From Pseudomonas sp. PA15(2017) (GTDB lineage: Bacteria > Pseudomonadota > Gammaproteobacteria > Pseudomonadales > Pseudomonadaceae): a stretch of DNA of 52,583 bases. Numbering within the stretch: position 1 is the first letter of the stretch; each line of letters opens with the position of its first letter. A program made the position numbers and the translations under genes. The stretch spans positions 23,720 through 76,302 of the forward strand of contig NZ_MSXV01000044.1 of NCBI RefSeq assembly GCF_001945395.1, read 5' to 3'. Below the pieces are notes generated by a model, which was not told where the DNA came from, ran no database searches, and saw only the letters and a list, made by a program, of their open reading frames with translations. Shown here one piece after another: positions 1-9,267 of the stretch.

Positions 1-383
1 TACGCAGCAAATACCGCGGGTGCGCGGCTAAAAATAGCACCGGAGAAATCAGGGATTTGTGGTACGCCTACTCCTGTGATATGGGAGATCCCACGAATGC
101 TTACCTCAGCGGCTGCGCCCACGGCAAAACCTGCGACCGCACCGCCTGCAAACCCAATGCCTCCACCTAGAAGCCCGCCACCAGCAGCGCCCACTGTCGC
201 ACTGACGGCTCCAACCATCGGTGTCCCAAGTGCTGTACCGAGCATGCCGGCTGCTACGCCGCCAATAGCGGCACCAGCTCCGGTACCCACTATGGCGCCA
301 CCCACTGCGCCAGCAGCAGTTGTTGTAGCGGTCAGGCCTGCCCCGGAAACAAGCTCAATTTAAATCAGATTTAGCTCTTGCAT
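1..383 (-). pseudogene. Microcin-like double-glycine-leader precursor, nonsense codon in leader, 3' end outside window
   Basis: Read on the minus strand, an ATG at 383 follows an AGGA ribosome site and gives MQELNLI, then a TAA stop (362-360), then IELVSGAG in the same frame. If the stop is ignored the frame stays open to the window edge, about 120 further codons. These are extremely rich in Gly, Ala, Val and Ile (for example GTGAGAAIGGVAAG). The first 16 residues look like the class II microcin double-glycine leader (microcin L and V type, ending VSGAG or VSGG), which is cut by a C39-peptidase ABC exporter. The small hydrophobic Gly/Ala-rich body fits a membrane-active bacteriocin. One base change (such as GAA to TAA) explains the break, so this is probably a recent pseudogene or a base-call error. 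No exporter or immunity gene is visible. The family is inferred from leader and composition only. Confidence 0.5.
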
Positions 384-754
384 GAGATAACATCCTAAAG
401 TGTATAAATGAAGGCATAGGCTAATTGAGTACTACAAACATCCATGTTCGCTGTTAGTTGCTTCCCTTGCTTTTTGATGTTATATCGTCAAATGGTCGCT
501 GTGTATTACAAGTTCGTGAAGCTTGAATAGATGTTGAAAAATACCGTCGAGCCATGTTCTGAATAGGCATGCCCCATGCCGAATATGGGATAAAGTAGTC
601 CAGCCCGGAAAAGAAACAGAATCCTACTGCTTCGATCTGCAGCAGTCCAGAGGTCAACCGCTCATTACAAAAGAGGCTGACTCTGAAAATGGCACCCCAC
701 CTTTAATTGCCGATGACTAAAACGCACTTTTCCCGACACAGCTTCGAATACATT
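384..754. other. Intergenic, no supported gene
   Basis: AT-rich spacer between the microcin-like remnant and the PEBP gene. It should carry the promoter of the remnant. A minus-strand frame opening at TTG 657 (67 codons) has no recognisable domain and no good ribosome site, so no gene is called. Confidence 0.5.
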
Positions 755-1300
755 TCAATCGTTGCCGAAGCGTCCTACAAGACTTGAGGCCGCCAGCGCA
801 TGCTCTTCTAGTTTTGTTAAGAGTTCGCGGTGAGTCAAACCAGCGGGCAGGGCATCTACCTGCAAGTCAGTCGCAATCACGGTGAAGATGTAGTGATGTT
901 CACCGGTTCCGTAAGGTGGGCAGGGGCCGAAGTAACCCTTGGTCGCTGGTGTTGTCACTCCGCTCGTGTAGTCAATATCCGTTGTCAGCTCGCCTTGAGC
1001 AAAGCCTGTACGTTCAACTGGTATATTGTAAATGACTAAATGATCAACACCGAGGCCATTCTTACCCGTTGGATCTACCATGGTCAGCGCAAAGCTTTTG
1101 GTATTTGATGGTGGATTTTTCCACTGGAGTGTGGGGGAGATATTTTCTCCGGTGCAATTGGGGTTGGAAGAGGCATTGCCAGCAAACCGCTGCTGAAGCC
1201 GCTCATTGTCCTGAAAGTCGGCTGAGCTAAGAGCGAAGGTTTCCGCTTTGGCGACTGTTGATAGGAAGAAAAGTACTGTGGCTGATGCTAGTAGTCTCAT
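755..1300 (-). CDS. YbhB/YbcL family (PEBP, Raf-kinase-inhibitor-like) protein, exported
   Basis: 181 aa. Residues 1-19 form a signal peptide (MRLLASATVLFFLSTVAKA, then ET), so the product is probably periplasmic. The mature part has the bacterial phosphatidylethanolamine-binding-protein fold signature: GENISPTLQWKNPP, then SFALTMVDPTG, VDHLVIYNIP, and the ligand-pocket segment GYFGPCPPYGTGEHHYIFTVIA. The length is normal for exported YbhB-type proteins. The biochemical role of bacterial members is not established; they bind small anions or phospholipid head groups. An AGGG ribosome site precedes the ATG. It stands alone in an AT-rich stretch, with no operon partner. The family call is firm, the function open. 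Confidence 0.9.
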   Translation of the reverse strand: MRLLASATVLFFLSTVAKAETFALSSADFQDNERLQQRFAGNASSNPNCTGENISPTLQWKNPPSNTKSFALTMVDPTGKNGLGVDHLVIYNIPVERTGFAQGELTTDIDYTSGVTTPATKGYFGPCPPYGTGEHHYIFTVIATDLQVDALPAGLTHRELLTKLEEHALAASSLVGRFGND

Positions 1301-3322
1301 CGATATGCCCTGTAGATATTATGCGAGGGAAACCTTTCGCAGAGTGGCTGTTAGAAATGATATTTTCTGCTACCCGTGGCGTGAAAGTATGAGCCGAGAA
1401 GTTGGTCGTTAAAGTCATTGTCAGCTGTGCTGCTGTCATTGCAAGTATCTCGTCCGGCGGACACGTTGTCAGTTGCAAAGCACTGTGTTGGGTCATGTCC
1501 GATCACGGTAACAGCGCTTCACTGGTGACAATCTAAGTGTTGCAATAAAATACGTTGCTTGTTACTCGAAACTTTCGTGTGTTGTCCATGCTGCACTATC
1601 CAGGTTGCCATCTGGCATCAGAGTTTCCGGGAATTCGAACTTTGATCTATCCGGCTGCTGCGGCATTGTACGATGACGTGATGCGGCTGAGTCGTCTGAA
1701 CAAAGATGCCTTGTATGTGAATATATAATTGATCAAATTAAAATCAAGTGTATTTTTTCGTAAAAAATTATTTCGTTTTCGATTGTCTAGATAGCTCTCC
1801 GAGCTGCCTTGGAGTTGAGTATGATAATAGCCGTGTGTTGAGAGTTTATTCCATTTTAAATAAGTAATTATTGCATTAATCAATTATTAATAATTATCTT
1901 TAGTGGTGGGCGAGGTTGGGCTGGTACAAATTCGCAAGGCGATCATTTGATCCAGCCCGAGGCGTCTTAGGCACTCGTACTGCATTTTCCGCATGACGCA
2001 TGGGTCAGTAAGTGACGCCGCACGCTGAACCGTTTATCAACAAGGCCCGGTAGGACGTGCGATTCCGAGGGCTTAGTTATCGTCGACACTGGATCCAGCA
2101 TCAGTGGCGCCTTGGTCAATCAGTACTCCTACCTCCGAACCCGCCGGCCCCCTCTCTAGCTGGCACGACGCTAACTCGATGTGCATCTTATCCTGCATGA
2201 TTTGTTATGTTATAAGGTTTCAATTGGTGAGGTGTCTCCGCGTGTCTCGAGGGGAGTTGACCCTATATTTATTGTGGTTAAAAGCTTTTATGACGCCGCT
2301 ATATCCGAATGCGAAATTTGCAACGCAATGCAAGTCATGCAGGCCATTGCTGTACGGGCGGTTCGGCATGTTTGCGCTGCAGCTAGCTATTATCTCGAAG
2401 ATAGCAGGTAGTTAGTTTGATTCAGTATTTTCTACACTAGAAGTAGCTATATCTTGTGATCAGGCGGCATGCACGTTATCGAAACGCTACGAACAGTATC
2501 AGCGACGGTATGGGTATGAAGAATGATGATGTTGCCGCTGCCTGGATGAAAGTTACATCCGGATAGGTCAGTTTGTTAATGTACCATGCTATCGAGAGCG
2601 ATGTTGATCCAGCCTGTCAGCTACCAAGGCCTGCGAGGAAGGTGCATCCCTGAGCGTATAGTGCCCCTCGCGAGGCTTAAATTTCGTTGCCTTTACATCG
2701 TCCTGTCGTATAGCTGTGAGGGTTTCATGAATGCTAGCTCGCAGGTGATAGGAGCGGCATGTAATTGAAAAATAGCGTGTCGAATGATGAATCACGATTC
2801 ACAGCCTCTTAAGGCTTGGATAAATACCCGGAATATCGTGCAGGCTCATTGGCTATTCAAGTGAAATGTGGTTGGGGTTATATTTCGAAACAGTATTCTG
2901 GGTTGTACGTATATGGCTACAGTGCAAGTGTTATTTTGATTATTTTTTGTAATCATGAATATTATTATTTGTTATTTTCAGTTAATAACATCACTGTGTA
3001 TTCTCGATAGTGAGAGCTGCCGGGTTTCGATAAGTTCGGCTCTTGGGCCTGCAGTGTGAATGCGCGCTTATCTATCGAGGATTAAAGATGAATTGATGGT
3101 TTTCGCAGGTAGGAGGATGTGACCGATGCAGGTCTGGATTCTCCAAAGCGCTTCGGGTGTGAGCAAGGCTGATTGATTAGAAGCGACAGTGCACTGATTT
3201 CAGTAGTAGTAAAGTTCTCTGGAAGTGAACTTTGCAGATTGGTGGGTGTGTTTGATTGTCGAATCAAATACAGGCGATGAAGCTCGTCGCGGAGAATTTT
3301 TTCTGTCGTAGTTAGGATTGCC
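1301..3322. other. 2-kb AT-rich stretch without a convincing gene
   Basis: Only short frames occur and none has a recognisable domain together with a ribosome site. A few runs look like decayed coding sequence: a plus frame from about 1588 to 1728 (MLHYPGCHLASEFPGIRTL, ending before TAA) and a plus frame at about 2270-2411. Around 2542-2568 the peptide LDESYIRIG resembles the first-Asp region of some transposases, but the flanking frames are broken. It is best read as degenerate island DNA. The last 100 bases should hold the promoter of the LysR gene. Confidence 0.5.
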
Positions 3323-4204
3323 ATGCTGAGTTTGAACAAAATCAAGTTCTTTTGCGGTGTAGTTGAGAATGAAACCATTGCTGCAGCTGCAAAGATATTT
3401 CATACCGTTCCCTCAAACCTTTCATTGAGAATACAGGACCTGGAGCGGGACCTTGGAGTTGATCTTTTTTATAGAGAGAATAAGAAGCTTCTGCTTACGC
3501 CTCAGGGGCGACTCTTTTATAAAAAAGTAAAGCCGTTGCTTAGCGAGCTCTCTGAGCTAGAGAATAGTTACAAGGCTGGATCGGTTTTCTCACACCTGAG
3601 ACTGGGCGTTCCTGACTTTGCATTGATGAGTATCATATCAAGTCAGGTCGAGTCGATAAGGCGCGATATAACGGGTATTAAAATAGAGATACAGTCGCAA
3701 GATTCTTACTGCCTAGAGCAGATGCTGATGTCAGGTGACCTGGACTTGATCCTGATGGAGGGGCCCGTTGTACACCCACTTCTAGATGCCAAGTTCTTTT
3801 GCGATCAGGATTTTTTTCTGATAACGCCCGAATGCTTTGCCGGGTCTGAGTTGCATGCGCTGAGCGAGCTGGACTACTACTCTTTTAATGGGAGTTGTTC
3901 GATTTCGGCGTTAACGTTAAGTTGGATGGAGAATAATGGTATTACGCCGTCCTATACGCTGCAAACCGACAATTATGCCACACGGGTGAACTCCGTCAGG
4001 GGCGGAGAAGGTTTCTCTTTTTTGCCCCGTAGCATAATAGAATCCAATATATACGACCTTTCTAAGATCCACGTTCGTGATTTGCATGGGCAAATCAGGC
4101 AAAGTTTGTATTTTGCCTGGAGGAAAAAGCTATTCAATATGGAAATTAGGGATGTCGTGGAATATTTCATGGTGAGGCAATATGAAGCAATCAGCGCTTT
4201 TTGA
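3323..4204 (+). CDS. LysR-family transcriptional regulator
   Basis: 293 aa, normal LysR length. The N-terminal winged helix-turn-helix lies at about residues 4-62 (NKIKFFCGVVENETIAAAAK, then VPSNLSLRIQDLERDLGVDLF, and LTPQGRLFY). The effector domain follows from about 90 with a substrate-binding fold (LRLGVPDFAL, then GDLDLILMEGPV). The ATG follows AGGA with good spacing. It lies 87 bp upstream of a co-directional SDR-like gene, so the two may form a unit. LysR regulators often control a neighbour, but here no divergent gene is present. Codon use is AT-richer than in the core genes downstream, consistent with acquired DNA. The effector cannot be predicted. Confidence 0.93.
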   Translation: MLSLNKIKFFCGVVENETIAAAAKIFHTVPSNLSLRIQDLERDLGVDLFYRENKKLLLTPQGRLFYKKVKPLLSELSELENSYKAGSVFSHLRLGVPDFALMSIISSQVESIRRDITGIKIEIQSQDSYCLEQMLMSGDLDLILMEGPVVHPLLDAKFFCDQDFFLITPECFAGSELHALSELDYYSFNGSCSISALTLSWMENNGITPSYTLQTDNYATRVNSVRGGEGFSFLPRSIIESNIYDLSKIHVRDLHGQIRQSLYFAWRKKLFNMEIRDVVEYFMVRQYEAISAF

Positions 4205-4291
4205 GTTATTGATTTGATAGCGTGTAACTTTCGTCGCTTTTAAAGTGATGTGTTGTTCCAATGTTCCTGTGTGTTTGGTGAGAAGTGCGGC

Positions 4292-5014
4292 GTGAATAAA
4301 GTTATAGTGGTCATCGGCGCCGGTAAAGGTGTTGGTTTGGAGATCGCCCGGAAGTTTGGGCAGAATGGCTTCAGAGTAGGGCTGGTTGGACGAAATGCCG
4401 ATAAGTTGGCTGCTCTCCAGGAAGTGCTCCATCTGGAGGGCGTTGAAAGTGCTGTCAGTGTGGCTGACGCAAAGAATACTGGTGACTTGAGGAGGGCCAT
4501 GGCAGAGTTTAGCTCGCACTTTGGTCGTATTGATGTTGTTTTATACAATCCTCCTGGTTCGTTACGCAGTGCTTATAAAAAAGCGCTAGAAATCGAGAGT
4601 GTCGAGCTTACTGAGTTTCTGCAGGTCAGGCTTATCGGCGCCTTGGAAGCAGCTAAGTTGAGCTACCCCTATCTTCTGGAAAGCTCTGGCTCCCTGATTT
4701 ATACCAGCGGCCAGTCCGACAGATTTGCCTATCCTAATACTGCGATGCTTGGTGTGCCCCAGGCTGGATTGAAGCTTATGGCAGAGCACTTGTTCCACGA
4801 ACTGCAGGAAAGTGGGATTTTTGTTGGCTACACCCCTCTGGACAATCCACCCATGTATGCCGATGAAGCTGAAGAGGCTCGCAGGGATGACGTTCCTGAG
4901 GGATTCTTCTTGAGTGAAAGAGTTACTGCGGTAGATGTCGCCGAAAAAGTGTTCGAACAGGTTGCTAACAAGGGGCCTCATGAAGTTCGTGTGCGATCCT
5001 CCATAAAACTCTGA
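4292..5014 (+). CDS. SDR-fold protein lacking the usual catalytic Tyr and Lys
   Basis: 240 aa from the GTG at 4292, where the Rossmann strand begins (NKVIVVIGAGKGVGLEIARK). A frame opening at TTG 4250 would add 14 unlikely residues. The nucleotide-binding glycine motif (residues 8-15, IGAGKGVG), the RN pair after strand 2 and the conserved Asn (N86, here NPPG rather than NNAG) place it in the short-chain dehydrogenase/reductase fold. At the active site, the YxxxK stretch reads LGVPQ (residues 153-157), so Tyr is Leu and Lys is Gln; the preceding TSG serine is kept. Normal reductase activity is therefore doubtful, and it may act as a nucleotide-binding or regulatory protein. It follows a LysR gene in the same direction in an AT-rich region. 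Confidence 0.85.
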   Translation: MNKVIVVIGAGKGVGLEIARKFGQNGFRVGLVGRNADKLAALQEVLHLEGVESAVSVADAKNTGDLRRAMAEFSSHFGRIDVVLYNPPGSLRSAYKKALEIESVELTEFLQVRLIGALEAAKLSYPYLLESSGSLIYTSGQSDRFAYPNTAMLGVPQAGLKLMAEHLFHELQESGIFVGYTPLDNPPMYADEAEEARRDDVPEGFFLSERVTAVDVAEKVFEQVANKGPHEVRVRSSIKL

Positions 5015-5110
5015 ATGCACTCGCTGTGATATCTAAATACAAGAATGCTGCGTATTAAATCGAGTCTCAAGTGTTCCGTAGTACCTGTTTGTTGAGGCTT
5101 TATCACCTAG

Positions 5111-5265
5111 GGTCTGTAAGAAATTTATCGAAGCGAAGGTCAGACGAGGCAAAAGTTGGTGAGGGAGCGGACTGGGTTCGCATTCGAGTTTACGAATTGT
5201 AAATGAGCATTCCGAACCGATTCTTAACGAGGCATCACTGAGCGCAGGTACTTGTCGTACAGAGC
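5111..5265. mobile_element. 155-bp MITE of IS5/IS427 type with CTAG target duplication
   Basis: The left end GGTCTGTAAGAAAT and the inverted right end (reverse complement GCTCTGTACGACAAGT) form imperfect terminal repeats. They are flanked by an exact CTAG on both sides (5107-5110 and 5266-5269). CTAG/YTAR 4-bp duplications are typical of the IS427 group of IS5. The interior has no ORF and carries partial dyads (GAGTTTAC ... GTAAATGAG). It is non-autonomous and would need a transposase in trans. Confidence 0.7.
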
Positions 5266-5416
5266 CTAGGCCGGGACGAACTCGCTGTTACCTTTTTAGT
5301 GGGCGGCCGCTTAAAGCATGATGTGCTGTTATTGGTATTTCGAATCCTTGAAATACCAATGGTGCTATCAGTTGATATGCATTATCCGATTTGCAATTTT
5401 TCTTAAGGAGTTGGAC

Positions 5417-5842
5417 ATGTTTAACCGTCTCACCGTTAGTGCTGTGCTTGCAGCCGCTGCGATTTTTGCTCCCCTGACCGCCTCTGCCCAAGCGGCCTCA
5501 GTGAATATGCTGCCAGAGCCTATCGCACTTCAAGATGGGAGTTTCTTGCTCACCATATTTCTCAGGCATGATCAATCTAAGCCTCTGGCGGAGATCAAGC
5601 GTGAGCTCAGTGAGCAGGATTACTTCAAGCGATTCCCTCCGCAGGGCATTGAGGTCGCTTCTTGGTACGTTATGATGGGAATAGGCCAAGTAGTGACATT
5701 GAAGGTTCCGGCAGAGCGTCTGCGTGAAGTGAATCTCGCTATTGAACAATCCGCTTGGGGCGCTTACCGAACCGAGTTTTATCCCACCTACGACTACACA
5801 CTAGCAGCCCGGGCGGATTTGGAGGCGGCTGCAAAAAAATAA
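5417..5842 (+). CDS. Small exported protein, unknown function
   Basis: 141 aa from the ATG at 5417, chosen because AAGGAG lies 7 nt upstream and a clean signal peptide begins there (MFNRLTVSAVLAAAAIFAPL, then TASAQA with an A-Q-A type cleavage site near residue 25). The mature part is about 115 aa with no cysteine and an alternating strand/helix pattern (FLLTIFLRHDQSKPLAEIKR, later GQVVTLKVPAERLREVNLAI). This resembles small dimeric alpha/beta-barrel (muconolactone-isomerase-like) folds, a weak structural impression only. It is monocistronic, sits 151 bp after a MITE and 630 bp before a PQQ dehydrogenase gene, and may or may not be related to it. Confidence 0.75.
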   Translation: MFNRLTVSAVLAAAAIFAPLTASAQAASVNMLPEPIALQDGSFLLTIFLRHDQSKPLAEIKRELSEQDYFKRFPPQGIEVASWYVMMGIGQVVTLKVPAERLREVNLAIEQSAWGAYRTEFYPTYDYTLAARADLEAAAKK

Positions 5843-6472
5843 TGGTTTGAAATTACCTGTCCTTTATCAGTGGGCATCGGTTGGATTTTTATGTCCAGGG
5901 CGGGGAAATTGACTTCCTGATCAAATCGAAATGGCCATGATTTCTGAGCGTGTGGTGGAAAATGATGATAAATAGAATTTATGGATCAGGCCTTTTCCTC
6001 TTATTGGTTTGTGCAGTTTAAGGTCCTAAAACAGTCAAGGCGCAGATGAGCCTGCCCTTCAGTATTTTTATCAACTAGCTGTTTAACAGGTTCGAAACCC
6101 AAGCATTAAGTTGTTGAGAGATACAGCCGAGATACGAGCGTTCTGATCAAGCTTGGCGTGCGCATGACGCCTGTTCAGTTCGCGCCTAACTCACTTAAGT
6201 TCATCGGCTGCTGCTTGATTAGAAGGGATGATCGCAAGGATGGTTTTTCGAACTGCATGGTCGCGACTGGAGTAGTTGCTCGAGCCACTCTCTTTATGCT
6301 GTCGATTTCTAAGAGATTATATCTGGTCAGGCTGCGTTTTTTTGGGGCAACCCTGAGACCGAAACGTCAGTTGTCAGAATATATGGAGTTATATCGATCG
6401 TGTTGAGTTCGTTTGAGCTGTCCTGTCGGCGCTGCCCCTGCATTTGAGCCGCTATTAATTGGAGAGTACTGG
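5843..6472. other. 630-bp intergenic region
   Basis: No gene is supported. A plus frame at 6158-6406 has no domain, no good ribosome site and poor codon use. The 3' part must contain the promoter of the dehydrogenase at 6473; GGAGAG at 6461-6466 is its ribosome site. Confidence 0.5.
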
Positions 6473-8866
6473 ATGACTGTGGACTACGTACGACGCCCTG
6501 TTCGCATCACGTTAACAACACTGGCGATGCTGCCATTTGGCTTCTTAATGACGGTCGGTGGTTGCTACCTCATCGCATTGGGCGGCTCTTGGTATTATTT
6601 GGTAGCAGGGGCCGTTTTGCTACTGGTTGCAGGCCTGTTATTCGCCAGGCGCAGAGCGGCAATTGCGCTTTATGGTGCATTGCTTCTGGGCGTTATCGCT
6701 TGGAGCATCTACGAGGTGCGCTTTGACTGGTGGCAGCTCGCACCACGAATTTATTTATGGTGCATCCTGGGGCTTTGGCTGGTTTTGCCTTTTTTGAACC
6801 GCCATGTCGGCACTCGTCGTGTATGGCTCGATGGAGCAACAAGCCTGCTCGGGGGCGGTGTTATCGTCGGTGCGTTGGTGGCGATCTACTCGTTGACGCA
6901 GGACTACCATTCAATGGAGGGGGCTTTCAGCGACGCCCACATGGAAAGCCCGATTACGCAAGGTCAGGTAGCGCGCTCACAAAATGAGTGGCTGGCTTAT
7001 GGCGGCTCGAAGAAGGGGGATCGCTACTCGAGCGCTGCGTTGATCACGCCGCAAAACGTGGGGCGATTGGAAAAGGTTTGGGAGTATCGTACGGGGGATC
7101 TCCCAGGGCCTGGTGACCCCACTGAGTTCACCAATCAGGTCACGCCGTTAAAGGTCGGTGACACGCTCTATATATGCACTCCTCATAGTATCGCCATTGC
7201 TCTGGACGCCGATACAGGGGAGGAGCGATGGCGCTATGACCCTAGCATCAACCGCGATGCTGAGTATTACCAGCATATGACCTGCCGAGGGCTTGCATAC
7301 CATGGCGGCATCGAAACCAATGTTGCCCCTCGTCAGATTGATCAGCCCGCTGAACGCTGCGAGCGCCGTTTATTCCTCCCCACCAACGACGGCACTTTGG
7401 TCGCGCTCGATGCTGAAGATGGCCGCCCCTGTAGTGACTTTGGTAACGCTGGTACCGTAGACCTCAAGATAGGCCTCGGCAACGATGCGCTGGGTGTGTA
7501 TCTGCCGACCTCACCTCCTGTCGTCACTGAAAAGTTGGTGATTCAGGGCGGGTCTATTACCGACAACGGCTCGGTTGATTCGCCAGGCGGCGTGATTCGC
7601 GCCTACGACGTTAAAACGGGTGAGCTGGTATGGAATTTCGACCCGGGTAATCCAGACGCGACCGAGCCGTTGGCATCTGGTGAAACTTACGTCCGCAGCA
7701 CGCCCAACTCCTGGACCATTGCTACTGCCGACGAAACGCTGGGGTTGGTCTACATCCCCACTGGTAACCAGACTCCCGATCAGTGGTCGATTCCCCGTAC
7801 GGAGTTGTCCGAGCGCTTCACCGCCAGCTTGGTTGCTCTGGATCTGGCGACTGGCAAAGTCCGCTGGGAGTTCAGAACCGTGCACCATGATCTTTGGGAC
7901 CGAGATCTGCCGTCTCAGCCCTCGCTGGTTGATATAGATGGCCCGCTGGGTAAGGTGCCGGCGATCATTCAGGCTACCAAGCGTGGCGATATTTACGTAC
8001 TTGACCGCCGCACTGGGGAGCCCATTGTGCCTGTCGAAGAAGTACCCGTTCCACAGGGCACCGACTACGGTGTTTCTCCAGCTGCCACTCAGCCAGTGTC
8101 GCAGCTCAGCTACGCGCCTGAGGGGCCACTGCTCGAACGAAATATGTGGGGCGCCACCCCATTGGATCAGATGATGTGTCGCATCCAATTTCGCAAGCTG
8201 CGTTACGAGGGGGATTTCACGCCGCCTTCCCAGCAGGGGTCGCTGATCTATCCTGGCAATGTCGGCGTATTCAATTGGCCGTCGGTGGCGGTGGATCCCA
8301 ACCGGCAGTTACTGTTCGGAGCGCCGAACTACCTTGCGTTCGTTTCTCAGATGGTCAAACGCAGCGACGTAAGCTCGGAGGTGCGTGGTGGGGGCGGTGA
8401 AACCGGATTGCAGCCCAATCTCGGCGCGCCCTACATGGTGCGTTTGGAGCCTTTCCTGTCGGTGCTTGGGCTACCTTGCCAGCCGCCACCCTTCGGCTAT
8501 GTGACCGCCGTCGACCTGCGTACCATGAAGAAGGTGTGGATGCACAAGAACGGCACCAGCCGCGACAGCGCCCCGCTGGGGCTACCACTTCCGGTTGGCA
8601 CCCCGGCACTGGGCGGGCCCATCGTCACTGCGGGCGGCCTGGCCTTCATGAGTGGAACGTTGGACTATTATCTGCGTGCTTACGATCTGCAAACAGGTAA
8701 GGAACTGTGGAAAGACCGCCTGCCGGCTGGGGGGCAGGCAACGCCAATGACCTACGTGTCCAAGAAAACTGGTAGGCAGTATGTGGTGCAAATGGCCGGC
8801 GGGCACGGTTCTTTCGGTACCAAAGTCGGTGATTCAGTTATCGCCTGGTCGTTGTCGGAAGAATAG
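6473..8866 (+). CDS. Membrane-bound PQQ-dependent dehydrogenase, glucose/quinate/shikimate family
   Basis: 797 aa, close to the about 796 aa of E. coli membrane glucose dehydrogenase. The ATG at 6473 follows GGAGAG by 6 nt; an upstream in-frame start at 6413 is less likely. Five hydrophobic segments fill residues 10-145 and anchor it in the inner membrane. The periplasmic eight-bladed propeller follows, with repeated W-motifs (ALDADTGEERWRYD, AYDVKTGELVWNFD, ALDLATGKVRWEF). Family landmarks are QHMTCRG, the catalytic-Asp segment HHDLWDRDLPSQPSL, and the PQQ-contacting Lys in QATKRGDIYVLDRRTGEP. It would oxidise a sugar or a cyclic acid in the periplasm and pass electrons to ubiquinone. Glucose cannot be told from quinate or shikimate by eye. 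PQQ biosynthesis genes are not in the window. Confidence 0.93.
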   Translation: MTVDYVRRPVRITLTTLAMLPFGFLMTVGGCYLIALGGSWYYLVAGAVLLLVAGLLFARRRAAIALYGALLLGVIAWSIYEVRFDWWQLAPRIYLWCILGLWLVLPFLNRHVGTRRVWLDGATSLLGGGVIVGALVAIYSLTQDYHSMEGAFSDAHMESPITQGQVARSQNEWLAYGGSKKGDRYSSAALITPQNVGRLEKVWEYRTGDLPGPGDPTEFTNQVTPLKVGDTLYICTPHSIAIALDADTGEERWRYDPSINRDAEYYQHMTCRGLAYHGGIETNVAPRQIDQPAERCERRLFLPTNDGTLVALDAEDGRPCSDFGNAGTVDLKIGLGNDALGVYLPTSPPVVTEKLVIQGGSITDNGSVDSPGGVIRAYDVKTGELVWNFDPGNPDATEPLASGETYVRSTPNSWTIATADETLGLVYIPTGNQTPDQWSIPRTELSERFTASLVALDLATGKVRWEFRTVHHDLWDRDLPSQPSLVDIDGPLGKVPAIIQATKRGDIYVLDRRTGEPIVPVEEVPVPQGTDYGVSPAATQPVSQLSYAPEGPLLERNMWGATPLDQMMCRIQFRKLRYEGDFTPPSQQGSLIYPGNVGVFNWPSVAVDPNRQLLFGAPNYLAFVSQMVKRSDVSSEVRGGGGETGLQPNLGAPYMVRLEPFLSVLGLPCQPPPFGYVTAVDLRTMKKVWMHKNGTSRDSAPLGLPLPVGTPALGGPIVTAGGLAFMSGTLDYYLRAYDLQTGKELWKDRLPAGGQATPMTYVSKKTGRQYVVQMAGGHGSFGTKVGDSVIAWSLSEE

Positions 8867-9048
8867 GTTCGAGTCGTTTGTATTGCCTCACTCGAGCCTG
8901 GCTGCGCAGCGCCGGTTATCCGCCTGAAAACTTATCTTTCGTGGCAGAACCTCAGGAAGGGCTGCTCACTCTTGGATCTCTTTTCAGGCGAAGGTGGTTA
9001 CCGCGCTGAGCTGTTCGATGAGTGGATCAAGGCCTGCCTTCACCGTCG

Positions 9049-9107
9049 CGTTCAAGCGTCAGGCTGCCAGCCTGATGCTTGAACGGGGCTGCAGCTGAGC
9101 TGCAGCC
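9049..9107. repeat. Two tandem near-perfect hairpins
   Basis: Hairpin 1: CGTTCAAGC-g-TCAGGCTG, c, CAGCCTGA-t-GCTTGAACG (9049-9085), 17 paired positions with one mismatch pair. Hairpin 2: GGCTGCAGCT-g-AGCTGCAGCC (9087-9107), perfect. No T-run follows either strand, so they are more like REP/BIME or a Rho-assisted 3' barrier after the dehydrogenase than a classic terminator. Confidence 0.7.
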
Positions 9108-9267
9108 GGCAAACTCCTTGGCCTAGGTAAGATCGCTTGAGCATTGACGCATCACGCCGCCTGCCCGGGTTCTCGTACCAGTTGATAGGCGATATCGGTA
9201 CGAAGGTTTTCTACCGACGACTGTAGCGCAGAAGATATCAATCCTTTGCCCGGGAGTCACCGATTTC

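Noticed and set aside
454..657. Minus-strand 67-codon frame next to the microcin-like remnant, a possible immunity gene
   Set aside because: Starts at TTG without a ribosome site, no membrane segment, no recognisable motif.
1647..1883. Minus-strand 78-codon frame in the AT-rich gap
   Set aside because: Composition driven by AT-rich DNA, no domain and no ribosome site.
2104..2415. Two overlapping plus frames
   Set aside because: Mutually exclusive frames without homology or ribosome sites; at most decayed coding DNA.
2542..2568. LDESYIRIG peptide resembling a DDE transposase first-Asp motif
   Set aside because: Only nine residues; neighbouring frames have stops and no further transposase motifs or inverted ends were found.
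6158..6406. 82-codon plus frame before the PQQ dehydrogenase
   Set aside because: No ribosome site, no domain, unusual composition.
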